This document shows positions 19,001 to 28,638 of a stretch of 64,000 bases of DNA, piece after piece. The stretch is from Actinoallomurus bryophytorum (lineage in GTDB: Bacteria; Actinomycetota; Actinomycetes; Streptosporangiales; Streptosporangiaceae). A program made the position numbers and the translations under genes. Within the stretch, counting starts at the first letter, position 1; the number at the start of each line of letters is the position of its first letter. The notes beneath the pieces were generated by a model, which saw nothing but the letters and a program-made list of their open reading frames with translations, ran no database searches and was not told the origin of the DNA. The stretch is taken from positions 3,286,001-3,350,000 of the forward strand of contig NZ_VFOZ01000001.1 in NCBI RefSeq assembly GCF_006716425.1. Reading direction: 5' to 3'.

Positions 19001-19618
19001 TCAGACCGGCCGGAGGGCGCCTTCGGGAGACATGGACCCGAGGAGGCGTTCGAGGGCGACCTCGACGTCCTCACGCCAGGAGACGGCCGACTTGATCTCG
19101 AGCCGGAGGCGGGGGAAGCGGTGATGCGGCCGCACGGTCTTGAACCCGACCGCGAGCATGTACTCCGCCGGCATGACGCACCCCGGCTTCTCCCACTTGA
19201 GATCCCCGAACGCCTCGATCGCCCTGACCCCTCGCCGGGTGAGATCCTTCGCGACCCCCTGGACGAGCATCCGCCCGAGCCCGCCGCCCTGGAACTCCGG
19301 GAGAATGTGGGCGGTCATCATCAGCGCGGCGTCGGCACTGACGGGACTGGTCGGAAACGCGATCGACCGCGGAACGTAGAGGGGCGGCGCGAACATCACG
19401 AAGCCCGCGGGAACGCTGTCGACGTAGATGAGCTTGCCGCAGCTGCCCCACTCGAGGAGCGTGGACGAGATCCACGCTTCCTTCTCCAACGCGGGATCCC
19501 CGGCGTCTTCGGCACGCTGCATGCTCACGGGGTCGAGCTCCCAGAACACACACCTACGACACCGGGTCGGCAGATCCTCAAGATTGTCGAGCGTGATATT
19601 GACCAGACGACGCGACAC
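19001..19618 (-). CDS. GNAT family N-acetyltransferase
   Basis: 205 residues from a GTG behind AAGGGGG. GNAT acetyl-CoA binding site visible in MMTAHILPEFQGGGLGRMLVQGVAKDLTRRG (Q/R-x-x-G-x-G/A near residues 110-118). The N-terminus carries NITLDNLEDLPTRCRRCVFWEL with a C-x2-C, a feature of the GNAT proteins found between trxA and parB in actinobacteria. The substrate is unknown. It lies opposite to trxBA and is the last recognisable gene before the gene-poor parS region. Confidence 0.82.
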   Translation of the reverse strand: MSRRLVNITLDNLEDLPTRCRRCVFWELDPVSMQRAEDAGDPALEKEAWISSTLLEWGSCGKLIYVDSVPAGFVMFAPPLYVPRSIAFPTSPVSADAALMMTAHILPEFQGGGLGRMLVQGVAKDLTRRGVRAIEAFGDLKWEKPGCVMPAEYMLAVGFKTVRPHHRFPRLRLEIKSAVSWREDVEVALERLLGSMSPEGALRPV

Positions 19619-19802
19619 CGGCCAGCCCCCTTCTTGGGCGGAGCGCCTTCATCACCAGGAGCTATTCCCGCTCTAGGAAGATCTTAGAGCTTGTTCTCAA
19701 ACTCCGCCCGCTGGTAACGATGGCCCGCTGGTTAACTCGGGACACCCTCGGGTCGTAAGGCGGACCGCCGCCTCGCTCCCACCGCTATGGCGGGGATGCG
19801 AC

Positions 19803-20358
19803 ACCGCATCGACGGACACGGCGGCCCGGTACGGGGCCTCGTCACGGCATCGATCGGCACGGCGGCCCGGTACGGGGCCTCGTCACGGCATCGATCGGCA
19901 CGGCGGCCCGGTACGGGGCCTCGTCACGGCATCGATCGGCACGGCGGCCCGGTACGGGGCCTCGTCACGGCATCGATCGGCACGGCGGCCCGGTACGAGA
20001 CCACGCCACCCCATCAACCCGCACGGCGGCCCGGTACGAGACCACGCCACCCCATCAACCCGCACGGCGGCCCGGTACGAGACCACGCCACCCCATCAAC
20101 CCGCACGGCGGCCCGGTACGAGACCACGCCACCCCATCAACCCGCACGGCGGCCCGGTACGAGACCACGCCACCCCATCAACCCGCACGGCGGCCCGGTA
20201 CGAGACCACGCCACCCCATCAACCCGCACGGCGGCCCGGTACGAGACCACGCCACCCCATCAACCCGCACGGCGGCCCGGTACGAGACCACGCCACCCCA
20301 TCAACCCGCACGGCGGCCCGGTACGAGACCACGCCACCCCATCAACCCGCACGGCGGC
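19803..20358. repeat. 41-bp tandem repeat array (about 13.5 copies, two subtypes)
   Basis: The core GGCGGCCCGGTACG recurs exactly every 41 bases: at 19820, 19861, 19902, 19943, 19984, 20025 and so on to 20353. The first four copies continue with GGGCCTCGTCACGGCATCG. The later ones continue with AGACCACGCCACCCCATCA and are almost identical to each other. Because 41 is not a multiple of three, the frame rotates through all phases and any ORF across it has a 41-residue period. The array has no spacers, so it is not a CRISPR. It lies between the GNAT gene and the first parS site. Confidence 0.95.
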
Positions 20359-20999
20359 GCATTCGAGGACGCTGGCATCGTCGCAACGCCGCCCCGGCCA
20401 CCCTCTATGAGTTCGACGTCCACCTCACCGCTCGCCTTGAGAGGGGCTCTACACTCGCCCCTCGCGCAACCATGAGGAGACGGGGGAGCAGTACTCCTAC
20501 GTCGGCGACATGGTCCGTGACGCGCGCGCCACAGTTCCACGAGCCGGCCCGACCGACGGCCCGATCGCCGATCGTGCGGAGCACGTCGGTCGCGATGGGC
20601 GGTTTCCGCCCCGGCTGGGGAGTCGTGTTCCGCACTCTGGCGTCCATCAGTGCCCCTTCCTCAGGCGGTCCTCTGGATCGCCCGCCGCCGACCTACCCGG
20701 GTCGGCTGTGCGGACAGCCCGGTCGTCGTCGCCGTGCCGTTGGCCCAGCGCGCGGTCTGTCGGCGGACGGCTACTCAACCTGGCATCTGCGACCGCGTAC
20801 CGCCCGTAGGCCACGTGGCCGAGGCTGGTCGTGACCGTACTGCCGTCAGCGCCAGCCAGGTCTGCCGGTCGAGACGACGCACCGGACCTCTTATGACACG
20901 GGCCGCCGCTCAACACACGCCCGAGTACCCCGCGTCCTACGGCACTCCCCCAGGCGTAAGGCCGCGACCAGCTGCCGGGCGTCGCTGCTGTCGATGCTC

Positions 21000-21170
21000 C
21001 CGGCCATCGCCCCTGCCCATCGCGTCCCGGCCATCGCCCCTGCCCATCGCGTCCCGGCCATCGCCCCTGCCCATCGCGTCCCAGCACCGCCCCTGCCCAT
21101 CGCGTCCCAGCACCGCTCCTGCCACCGCGTCCCGGCACCGCCCCTCCACCGCGCCCCTGCCACCGCACCC
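21000..21170. repeat. 26-27-bp degenerate tandem repeats
   Basis: CGGCCATCGCCCCTGCCCAT begins at 21001, 21028 and 21055 (27-bp steps), then changes to CAGCACCGCCCCTGCCCAT at 21082 and 21108 and decays further toward 21170. It is a second tandem array within the gene-poor region, unrelated in sequence to the 41-bp array. Confidence 0.85.
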
Positions 21171-22248
21171 CGGCCGACGCGACGCAGCCCGCAGGCGCCT
21201 GACTGTCGGCCCCACGGCGGCTGGCGGGGTCGCGATTCGTGCCAGCGACCCCAGCCGGGTGGTGCGGCTGGCAGCGCCCGTCACCGGCGCCCCGTTAGCC
21301 CTCCGAACCATGTCGACCCGCCGACGTGACGCATCGAGGGATTCGACCGGCCTTGTCGACAGTGGCCCCGCCCCTACATCGCCCGATGACAGCCGCACGG
21401 CAGTCAGGCTGAGCACTAGAGGCGGCAGGTTCGGAACTTGGCAGTCACATCCTGAGCGGCGCCAGACCATCCGGGTCCACACGGACGCGACGACAGACTC
21501 CCGGCAGCTGCTATGAGTCGGGTGGGCGCGCCTCGATGCTCCCCGTTGGACGAGTTGAAGAGACAAGCGACGTGGAAGACGCTTTGGTACGTCGGTCCGA
21601 GCCGACTTCTCCGCCGCGGCGCATTCCTCAACCCAGCGCCGGTTGGCCGGCCCAGTACTCACAGGAGGCGATCCAGGGGTCGTCTCGATCTCGACCGTTG
21701 GGTCACCCGAGGCTCGCCATCCGGATGTACCGAGCGCGGCCTCAAGGCCGAGATGGCCGCGACTATCGGGCCGCCTGGGATCGTCTTCGGGCGCTCACAT
21801 GGCCAACTCCGATGGGGGCCACCAACCGATCAACTCACACGACCCCAAGGTCCGGAAGTGAGTCACTAGCACTCGGGCGGAACGGCCTCTTGAGGCCGGT
21901 GTACGCCCCTCGCGTTTTCCATCTCGCCGATGAGGCGTGTATGACAGATCCGGGTCCTGCGCCGAGCGCTTTCGACGGTGCCGATAACTGAACGCACCCG
22001 CGTGACCGGTGGGCGACGGCAGCGATCCTCACGATGTGCATTGATGGGCGTGGGGAGAAGCTCGGTCACCGGCGGACCCGTGACGGCAAGGCGGTCTCGG
22101 CGGCGGGCCCGCGTCCGCTGGCCGCCCAGGCACACTCGCTTGGCCCCCGCCGTGATCCGGGTGGCGATGCCGCCAACCGTGTCGCCCGCTGCTCATTACT
22201 CCCGTGATGAACGTGTCGTCGCGATCCGCCCCGTTCCTTGGAGACCCT

Positions 22249-22345
22249 GCGGCCACACAGCCGACCGGGTTCCCAAAATCGGGCCACATGTGGTGGGCGG
22301 CCAGTCCGTGTCGGCCCAACGCTCTTTTGGTCGACTGCCCTCCGA
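22249..22345. repeat. Outer inverted repeat, left arm
   Basis: This segment matches the reverse complement of 25253-25346 over about 95 bases, roughly 85% identical by eye, including the shared stretch AATCGGGCCACATG. The midpoint of the two arms is about 23.80 kb. Confidence 0.85.
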
Positions 22346-22417
22346 CCTACCTGTCCCGCCCATAGCTCTCGAGACCGCCCGGACGGAAGGCGACTGGATG
22401 CCTTCCGCCCTGGCCGC

Positions 22418-22431
22418 GTTTCACGTGAAAC
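22418..22431. promoter_or_regulatory. parS site 1
   Basis: Perfect GTTTCACGTGAAAC palindrome, the bacterial ParB-loading site. It lies about 11.3 kb from oriC on the parB side. Confidence 0.93.
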
Positions 22432-22656
22432 GAATCGGAGGTCGGTGCGACTAGCCGCCATGACTCGCATGCACGGCCAGACGGAGCGGATGGCGTCTCT
22501 GCGTGGTGGGAACGCGAGGCGACAGGAACGTAGATCGAATCGCCCTTTCAGCGCCTCCTCGTTGGTCTCACGGCGCGACACGAGGATTGCCGAGATCCCA
22601 CGCGCGGCTCTACCTTCGGGCCGGTATCCCAGCCGACTCCCTCACACTCCCTCGTC

Positions 22657-22670
22657 GTTTCACGTGAAAC
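22657..22670. promoter_or_regulatory. parS site 2
   Basis: Perfect GTTTCACGTGAAAC palindrome, 239 bases from site 1. Confidence 0.93.
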
Positions 22671-22855
22671 GGCGCGCCCGCGCTCCTATGTCCGCACCGG
22701 ACGGCGCTTCGACACTCAGGTCGACGTTCCAGCCCGAGGACTTGTCATGCCGTGCGTCGTCCGCGCTGGGATGAGTGCGGCTGCTTCTCGCTGATGCCGA
22801 CTCTTCGGAGTGGTGGACCGCAATCCAGTGGCCGCCTGCTCAGCAACCGCTCCAT

Positions 22856-22937
22856 CGGTGCGTTGCTTCGCCAATAGGTGTGGCGCTGGCAACCATCACA
22901 CGTTTGGCCCGGGTGTCTGGCCACCAGCATGCCAGCG
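22856..22937. repeat. Inner inverted repeat, left arm
   Basis: Shares GTTGCTTCGCC and the following GTGGCG..CAAC..CACACGT pattern with the reverse complement of 24612-24685, roughly 70-75% by eye with small gaps. The midpoint (about 23.77 kb) agrees with that of the outer pair. Confidence 0.65.
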
Positions 22938-23798
22938 GGTGTAGGTAGTACATCGCCGGGGGGCCAAGGTGTGGTGCACCCGAGGTTACAGGGGAAAGCG
23001 ACGACCCGGGGCCGAGGGCCGCCAAGCCAGTACGGCCCCAGTGGGGGGTGCCGGCCGGCAGGCTACCCATCGGGGAGACTCGCCGAGGCTGCCCTCGAAG
23101 CCTGCGAACCGACGCCTTAGAGGACTGCCGACTCGACTCGGCATCCGAAGACAGCCCACCGGTAGGCCGCATGACGCTTGGGAGTCAGCACACACGGCGA
23201 CGAGGGCCCGATCAAGCTCCTCTGGTCGATCGACGAGAGGGCGGGACGCGTCAATGATCGATGTGTCATGTGGCGCGCCCCGATGCTCCCCCGCCGGATG
23301 GCACGGCGCATCGACACTGAGGATCACTGGGCACGGCCGGAGCAGCGCCGAAGACGTTCATCCGCAGCGATGGGCGCACGACGTGATGACTCCTCAGCGA
23401 CGCACGAACCGAGGTGACACCCCGACCCGCAGGCACCCTCATAACGCGGCTGGGCCGTACGGCGACGCCTGGAGCCACGCTGGTCGCCCTGCCGCGTGTT
23501 CGCTGGAGCGATCCGAGGCGACGAGCAGGGGTCGGCGGGGATCCACCTTCAGGCGGGAACGAGGGGAAGCCCCTTCTCAGAGATGTGGGTACGTCGGGAC
23601 TACATGTCGCCTGTGGATGGTCTCCCAGCACCCGCCTCTGAGGGCACAGGGCAACACCCTCGTAGGGCCTCCAGTCGGCAATCACCGGCATCGCGACCAC
23701 CGAACAGTTGGCCGAGCATGCTGCCCGTGGCCCCCTCTCCGCTGCAACGCCTGCCCGGTCCACAGTCAGTCGCTCACCAGCCAGGTGGGGATCGCGTA

Positions 23799-23817
23799 CG
23801 CGGCGGTGACCGCCGCG
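23799..23817. repeat. Hairpin at the axis of the inverted repeats
   Basis: CGCGGCGG (23799-23806), loop TGA, CCGCCGCG (23810-23817): a perfect 8-bp stem. It sits within about 40 bases of the common midpoint of the outer and inner inverted repeat pairs. Confidence 0.6.
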
Positions 23818-24501
23818 AGTGTGCTCCGCGACCGGGCAGAGTTCCATGATGAGCCGGCAACGCGTCCGGGAACTCGTTGGCGTACCCGCTGTGCTCGGCC
23901 AAACCGGTGGCGACGGAACACATCTGGCCGGGAACACGGGCGGGTAGGCAGGGACCGCTGAGCCAAGGACTGGACACCTGCTGGATAGCGGAATACGACT
24001 CCTCGGTGCCGCGAGAGCGCCCTCAGCTCGCGTCGGCGCAGCGGCCGTGCCCTCAACCTTCGGGCGCTATCTCGCAGTCGGTTCAGCCCGGCAACACGTC
24101 CTCAGCCAGACCCGTTGGCGGCGGAGGTCTCGACAGCGGTGCGGCGTCGAGAGCGCCTGAGATGCGATCTCCGGACCGAAGTCAGTGAGCCTCCCCCGGA
24201 TCGGCGCCAGACTCATATGCTCCGCCACGGGGGCGCGGGCTCTTGAGCTCCTCCAGCCAGCCACGTCTCCCCCGGACTAGCGCCAAGCGGCCAGGCGCCG
24301 GATATGGATCCACACCGGGCGGCTGGGCCGATGAGCGCCGAGGCTCGGCTGCTGCGGTAGCGGCGGACCGACAGGGGCAGGAACACCGAGGTGATCAGCA
24401 GCGGTCACGCCACGGCCAGCGGCAGTGCGGGGCTAGGCACGCCCGAAGCCGCGCGTCATGAGCGCAGCGGCCATCAGCGATGGGGGATGCGGCGGGTCGC
24501 C

Positions 24502-24515
24502 GTTTCACGTGAAAC
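24502..24515. promoter_or_regulatory. parS site 3
   Basis: Perfect GTTTCACGTGAAAC palindrome about 950 bases downstream of the parB stop. Confidence 0.93.
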
Positions 24516-24611
24516 GAGCAAGCAACCTAGGCGCTGCAGCACGCGGCCGGGGGCCGGCGCCTGAGGACCGATTCGCCACGCGAGGCTCCTCGCGCGGGAC
24601 GCCTGCAAGCT

Positions 24612-24685
24612 TGCTCGGCATGGCCACCAAGTGACCGGAGGTGCCACGTGTGTTGCAACACCACGCCCACCGGCGAAGCAACCCA
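24612..24685. repeat. Inner inverted repeat, right arm
   Basis: Reverse-complement partner of 22856-22937, carrying GGCGAAGCAAC. See the left arm. Confidence 0.65.
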
Positions 24686-24868
24686 TCGACACACGCTGGT
24701 GGAAAAACGGGCTACGTGAGCGGACCCCGCACTGCCTCCAGCCACCCCGAAGAGACAGCACGAGTGAGGAGTGCCGCACGCACCCCGGCCGTCGCACCGC
24801 GCGCGGGCGACGTGCGTGACCTCAATCCGGTCTGGATGGCCAGCGCGCGGGGGAGGATCCGCAACGCC

Positions 24869-25235
24869 GCGACTTCCTGGGAGCGTCCTCGGTTCTGCCG
24901 CCAGGAACGAATCATCTCCAGGCGGGGAACCATCCCCTCGGAAGAGAGACCGGCACGGTGTACACGGCAAGCGCCTCGCGTACGGCGTCGGCAACTTACT
25001 CGGGAGCGTCCTCGCCAGGCCGCGCCAGGAGACCGAACCACGCGAAGGCTGGAACCAGCCCCACCGGTAAGAACGGCCAAGGCACTCGACAAGGGCCTCG
25101 CCCACGGCACCCGGCGACCTACTCAGGAGAGGGTTCCCGTCTGCTGCCCGGAGATCAGAGCATCTGGAGACAGGGAACCAGCCCCTCGGCTTCGACAGCC
25201 GGCGCGCGAAGCGAGCTTTGACCCGCGCACTCGGC
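24869..25235. repeat. About 122-bp degenerate repeats related to the parB 3' end
   Basis: Three units start at 24869, 24991 and 25114. Each opens with GCGACYTMCT-type sequence then GGAGCGTCCTCG or a variant, has GGAACCANCCCC about 60 bases later, and ends in ..CAAGNGCCTCGC..ACGGC. The first part of the unit also matches the end of parB (GCTACTCCGGAGCGTCCTCG at 25469-25488). The units have diverged strongly, so this is an old tandem duplication. Confidence 0.7.
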
Positions 25236-25252
25236 AAGCCGCTCAAGGGCGC

Positions 25253-25346
25253 TGAGGGCAGTAGACCCAAAAAGCGTTGGCGCCGACGCGGACTGGCCGT
25301 CTGCCGCATGTGGCCCGATTTCGGGACCCGGCCGTCTTTGTGGCCG
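25253..25346. repeat. Outer inverted repeat, right arm
   Basis: Reverse-complement partner of 22249-22345; contains CATGTGGCCCGATT. See the left arm. Confidence 0.85.
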
Positions 25347-25469
25347 CAACGGGGCGCTCTCGGCCTGGGCACGTCGCGGACCAAAGCACGCCAAAGACAG
25401 AGGGAACAGGTCAATGAAAGAACAAGCGGCGCACTCGGGAAAGGAGACTCACCCGCGGCGACCGGGGAG

Positions 25470-26426
25470 CTACTCCGGAGCGTCCTCGGGCCGGGTGCCG
25501 GAGTTCATCGCTCCGATGATGCGCTCCAGGTCCTCGATCGACCCGAACTCCACAACGATCTTCCCCTTGCGACGTCCGAGATCGACGCTGACCTTCGTCT
25601 CGTACAGCTCCGACAGCTCAGCCGCGAGTTCCTCGATGCGCGGATTCACCGGCTTGTTCACTGACTTACGTCGAGCCGCCTGCTTCGTGTCCCCGCCCTC
25701 GCCGAGGGCGATCAGCTCCTCGACCGCCCGGACGGAAAGCCCCTCGGCCACGATTCGTGTCGCGAGCTGGTCCTGGCGCTCAGGGCTGTCCAGGCCGAGC
25801 AGCGCACGCGCATGGCCGGCGCTCAGGACACCTGCCGCCACGCGTCGCTGCACCGCCGGCGGCAGGTTCAGCAGGCGGAGGGTGTTCGTGATGTGCGGCC
25901 GCGAGCGTCCGACCCTCGTCGCCAGTTCCTCGTGCGTCGCGCCGAAGTCGTCGAGCAGCTGCTGGTAGGCCGCCGCCTCCTCCAGGGCGTTCAGCTGCTG
26001 CCGGTGGAGGTTCTCCATGAGAGCGTCGCGCAGCAGATCGTCGTCGTTCGTCTCCCGGACGATGGCCGGGATCTTCTCCACGGCCGCGAGCTTCGACGCG
26101 CGCAGGCGCCGCTCGCCCATGATGAGCTCGTAACGGCCGGCCCGCAGCTCGCGTACGACGATCGGCTGCAGCAGGCCCACGATGCTGATCGAGGCGGCCA
26201 GCTCCTCCAGCGCCTCTTCGTCGAACGTCCGGCGCGGCTGGCGCGGATTCGGCGTGATCGAGTCGATGGGGACCTCGGCGAAGTGAGCGCCCGCTACGAG
26301 CACCGGCTCCAGAGAATCCCCATCGGAGCTCGAAGCACCGTCGCGGGGCGCGGGCGGCTGGTCCGCCGGGGCTGTGGGAATCAGGGCTCCCAAGCCCTTG
26401 CCAAGCCCACGTCGCTGCTGACTCAC
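25470..26426 (-). CDS. parB: Chromosome partitioning protein ParB
   Basis: 318 residues from a GTG behind GGAGG. It binds parS, spreads as a CTP-dependent clamp and recruits SMC and ParA to segregate the origin. Visible: N-terminal ParA-binding [13 protein letters not shown], then the CTP-binding domain with [20 protein letters not shown] and the GERRLRAS motif. The parS-reading helix-turn-helix is [27 protein letters not shown] near residues 163-190. The C-terminal dimerisation domain ([27 protein letters not shown]) completes the protein. Downstream of parA by 61 bases on the same strand. The 3' end resembles the repeats just beyond it. Confidence 0.96.
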   Translation of the reverse strand: MSQQRRGLGKGLGALIPTAPADQPPAPRDGASSSDGDSLEPVLVAGAHFAEVPIDSITPNPRQPRRTFDEEALEELAASISIVGLLQPIVVRELRAGRYELIMGERRLRASKLAAVEKIPAIVRETNDDDLLRDALMENLHRQQLNALEEAAAYQQLLDDFGATHEELATRVGRSRPHITNTLRLLNLPPAVQRRVAAGVLSAGHARALLGLDSPERQDQLATRIVAEGLSVRAVEELIALGEGGDTKQAARRKSVNKPVNPRIEELAAELSELYETKVSVDLGRRKGKIVVEFGSIEDLERIIGAMNSGTRPEDAPE

Positions 26427-26487
26427 TTCGGTGCCTCCATACCCCCACTGCCGGGCCCTGGCCCGCGACCAACGTGCAGAACGGACT

Positions 26488-27567
26488 TCACTTCAGATCT
26501 TCCGCCCCGCGGTACGCCATCTCCCGCGCCGCCTCGGTGTAGGCCAGCGCGCCGCTCGACCCCGGGTCGTACGTCAGCACCGACTCGCCGTAGCTTGGCG
26601 CCTCCGACACCCGGACACTGCGGGGGATGACCGTGGTGAGCACGAGTTCCCCGAAGTGGCTCCGCACCTCGTCGGCCACCTGGGCGGCCAGTCGCGTACG
26701 GGCGTCGTACATCGTCAGCAGGATCGTGGACACCGCGAGGTTCGGGTTCAGGTGCTGCTTCACCAGGTCGACCGTGTGCAGCAGCTGGCTCAGGCCTTCC
26801 AGCGCGTAGTACTCGGTCTGGATCGGAATGAGCAGCTCGTTCGCGCCCATCAACGCGTTGACGGTGAGCAGTCCCAGCGAAGGCGGGCAGTCGATGAGCA
26901 CGTAGTCGAACTTCGACAGGTCGTACGCCTCGAGCGCCCGGCGCAGCCGGGACTCGCGGGCGACCATCGGCACCAGGTCGACCTCGGCGCCGGCCAGATG
27001 GAGCGTCGCGGGGGCGCAGAAGAGATTGGGCAGCCCCTCGGCCGGCACGACGATGTCGTCGAACGAGCCGCCCTCCAAGATCACGTGGTACACCGACGGG
27101 ATATCGCTGTGGTGCTCCACACCCAGCGCCGTGGAGGCGTTCCCCTGAGGGTCGAGGTCGACCACCAGGACGCGGCAGTTGTGCATCGCGAGGGCCGCGG
27201 CGAGGTTGACCGCGCTCGTCGTCTTGCCGACGCCACCCTTCTGGTTGGCGATCGTCATGACACGGCATCGCGGCGGCCGGGGCCACTCTTTCTCGCCACG
27301 CTTCGCCTGCACCCGGAGGGCCGCCGCGGCGGCCCGTGCTATCGGCTGCTGACTCGTTTCACGTGAAACTTCGGCGGACTTGAGTGCCTCGCTGACCAAC
27401 TTCGACTCCCCGTGGGCCGGATCACGCTGCGACGTCTCGTTTACAGGATCGGGAGGGGGTGGTGCACTCACCAACGGGGGCGGCGCGCCGTGCGAGGGCC
27501 ATCCAAGGCCGGACGCATCTCCCGGCGTGGCTCGGTCGGGCCAGCCCAATCCCTCTGTCGTGGTCAA
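26488..27567 (-). CDS. parA: Chromosome partitioning ATPase ParA
   Basis: 359 residues from a TTG whose ribosome site AGAGGTGA overlaps the end of rsmG. Deviant Walker [19 protein letters not shown] near residue 111, switch [14 protein letters not shown], switch [19 protein letters not shown], and the C-terminal [17 protein letters not shown] motif ([15 protein letters not shown]). It binds nucleoid DNA as an ATP dimer and pulls the ParB-parS complex. The N-terminal extension of about 100 residues is long and low-complexity, with GLGWP twice. A perfect parS site lies inside this gene, read as VSRET in the protein. Confidence 0.95.
   Translation of the reverse strand: MTTTEGLGWPDRATPGDASGLGWPSHGAPPPLVSAPPPPDPVNETSQRDPAHGESKLVSEALKSAEVSRETSQQPIARAAAAALRVQAKRGEKEWPRPPRCRVMTIANQKGGVGKTTSAVNLAAALAMHNCRVLVVDLDPQGNASTALGVEHHSDIPSVYHVILEGGSFDDIVVPAEGLPNLFCAPATLHLAGAEVDLVPMVARESRLRRALEAYDLSKFDYVLIDCPPSLGLLTVNALMGANELLIPIQTEYYALEGLSQLLHTVDLVKQHLNPNLAVSTILLTMYDARTRLAAQVADEVRSHFGELVLTTVIPRSVRVSEAPSYGESVLTYDPGSSGALAYTEAAREMAYRGAEDLK
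27356..27369. promoter_or_regulatory. parS site 4 (inside parA)
   Basis: Perfect GTTTCACGTGAAAC palindrome in the parA N-terminal coding region, encoding VSRET. The site nearest oriC in this window, about 6.2 kb away. Confidence 0.93.
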
Positions 27568-27573
27568 GGACCG

Positions 27574-28281
27574 TCACCTCTTCCGTCCGTGCGCTCCGCC
27601 GCGCCGACGCGCGCCTCGACGGGGACCAGATCGCCCCTTCGGCGGCTGCGGGATCTTTCCCGCGACCGCTCGAACTACTGTCGTCGGCGGGTCGACCTTA
27701 CCGCGACCCACGTGGAGTACCTCGGCCACGCGAACCCCGAATTTGTCCAGAACGGGTTGTGCGTCCTCGATCTCAGCCGCCGCACGCTCACCCTTGAGCG
27801 CAAGAAGCTCACCGTCCGCCCTGAGCAACGGCAGCGCCCACCCGACCAACCGCGAAAGCGGCGCGACCGCGCGTGCCGTGACCACATCCGCGGCGTATTC
27901 GCCCACGACCTCTTCGGCACGCGCCCGCCGGACCGTGACGTTCGGAAGCTCAAGGAGATCGACGCACTCCTGCAGAAAAACCGTACGCCGCAACAGCGGC
28001 TCCAGCAGCGTGACGGACAGATCCGTACGCATGATGGCCAGGACGATGCCGGGCAGACCCGCACCCGAGCCGACGTCGACGACCTCGGCGGAGTCGGGGA
28101 TGAGCTCCGTCAGCACGGCGCAGTTGAGGACATGCCGGTCCCAAAGCCGCGAGACCTCGCGGGGGCCGATCAGACCGCGCTCCACCCCTGGTCCGGCCAG
28201 AAAGGAGGTGTAACGCGAGGCGAGAGGAAGCGCGTCGCCGAAGATCTCAAGTGCAGCGGGCGGCGGAGGAAGTGAAGGCAT
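27574..28281 (-). CDS. rsmG: 16S rRNA (guanine(527)-N(7))-methyltransferase RsmG (GidB)
   Basis: 235 residues; ATG with no clear ribosome site. Methylates N7 of G527 in 16S rRNA using S-adenosylmethionine; loss gives low-level streptomycin resistance. Visible: REVSRLWDRHVLNC near residue 41, the SAM-binding VVDVGSGAGLPGIVLAI near 66, LLEPLLRRTVFLQECV, and ARAVAPLSRLVGWALPLL with the ALKG motif near 165. The C-terminus is a basic, arginine-rich tail (KGRSGPRRGARRRGGAHGRKR). First gene of the rsmG-parA-parB unit. Confidence 0.94.
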   Translation of the reverse strand: MPSLPPPPAALEIFGDALPLASRYTSFLAGPGVERGLIGPREVSRLWDRHVLNCAVLTELIPDSAEVVDVGSGAGLPGIVLAIMRTDLSVTLLEPLLRRTVFLQECVDLLELPNVTVRRARAEEVVGEYAADVVTARAVAPLSRLVGWALPLLRADGELLALKGERAAAEIEDAQPVLDKFGVRVAEVLHVGRGKVDPPTTVVRAVAGKIPQPPKGRSGPRRGARRRGGAHGRKR

Positions 28282-28354
28282 AAGTCACAAGGGCTCGAGG
28301 GTCGGCGACTCTCGGGAACGGCGTTCCGCGATGACCGAATGCTTCCACACGTGA

Positions 28355-28540
28355 GGTGCCCCGCGAACGCCGACCCGCCAAGCCCCCCGAACACCCACAC
28401 GCCAAGCCCCCGAACGCCCACCCGCCCAGGCCCCCGAACGCCGACCCCCATACCCCTCGAAAGCCGACCCGCCGGCACCCCGAAACGCCGACCCAGCGGC
28501 CCCCCGAAAGCCCCCACCAAGCCCCGCAGACCCAAGCCGC
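28355..28540. repeat. C-rich degenerate repeats between rsmG and the DUF6458 gene
   Basis: The 357-base gap 28282-28638 holds about eight imperfect copies of a 20-24-base C-rich unit built on CCCCGAANGCCNACCC. No gene is seen here. The rest of the gap (28541-28638) is the leader of the next gene, with GAGAGG as its ribosome site. Confidence 0.75.
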
Positions 28541-28638
28541 CCGGACCGCAGGATCGAAGCCGTTGGCCCTGATGCGCATATCCGCCCTGAGAGGGGTACG
28601 CCCTTCCCTGGACATTTCGCTATGGAGAGGTAGCAGTC

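Larger units (their letters stand above)
20359..25469. other. Gene-poor, parS-bearing region downstream of parB
   Basis: No protein in this 5.1 kb is recognisable on either strand. All six frames give arginine-, proline-, glycine- and serine-rich translations without domain-like patterns, consistent ribosome sites or a preferred frame. It contains three perfect parS palindromes, a 27-bp array, degenerate inverted repeat pairs and roughly 122-bp repeats next to parB, each listed separately. In Mycobacterium the amidase gene cwlM occupies this interval between trxA and parB; nothing like it is seen here. Confidence 0.75.

Noticed and set aside
19803..20358. CRISPR array
   Set aside because: Units are contiguous with no unique spacers and no cas genes are nearby.
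19787..20410. A 207-residue frame with 41-residue repeats
   Set aside because: It is only the translation of the 41-bp tandem array, which is open in several frames because it lacks stop codons.
24527..25414. A 295-residue minus-strand frame next to parB
   Set aside because: Arg/Pro/Gly/Ser/Cys-rich with no domain pattern; spans the degenerate repeats; overlapping frames on the other strand are equally long.
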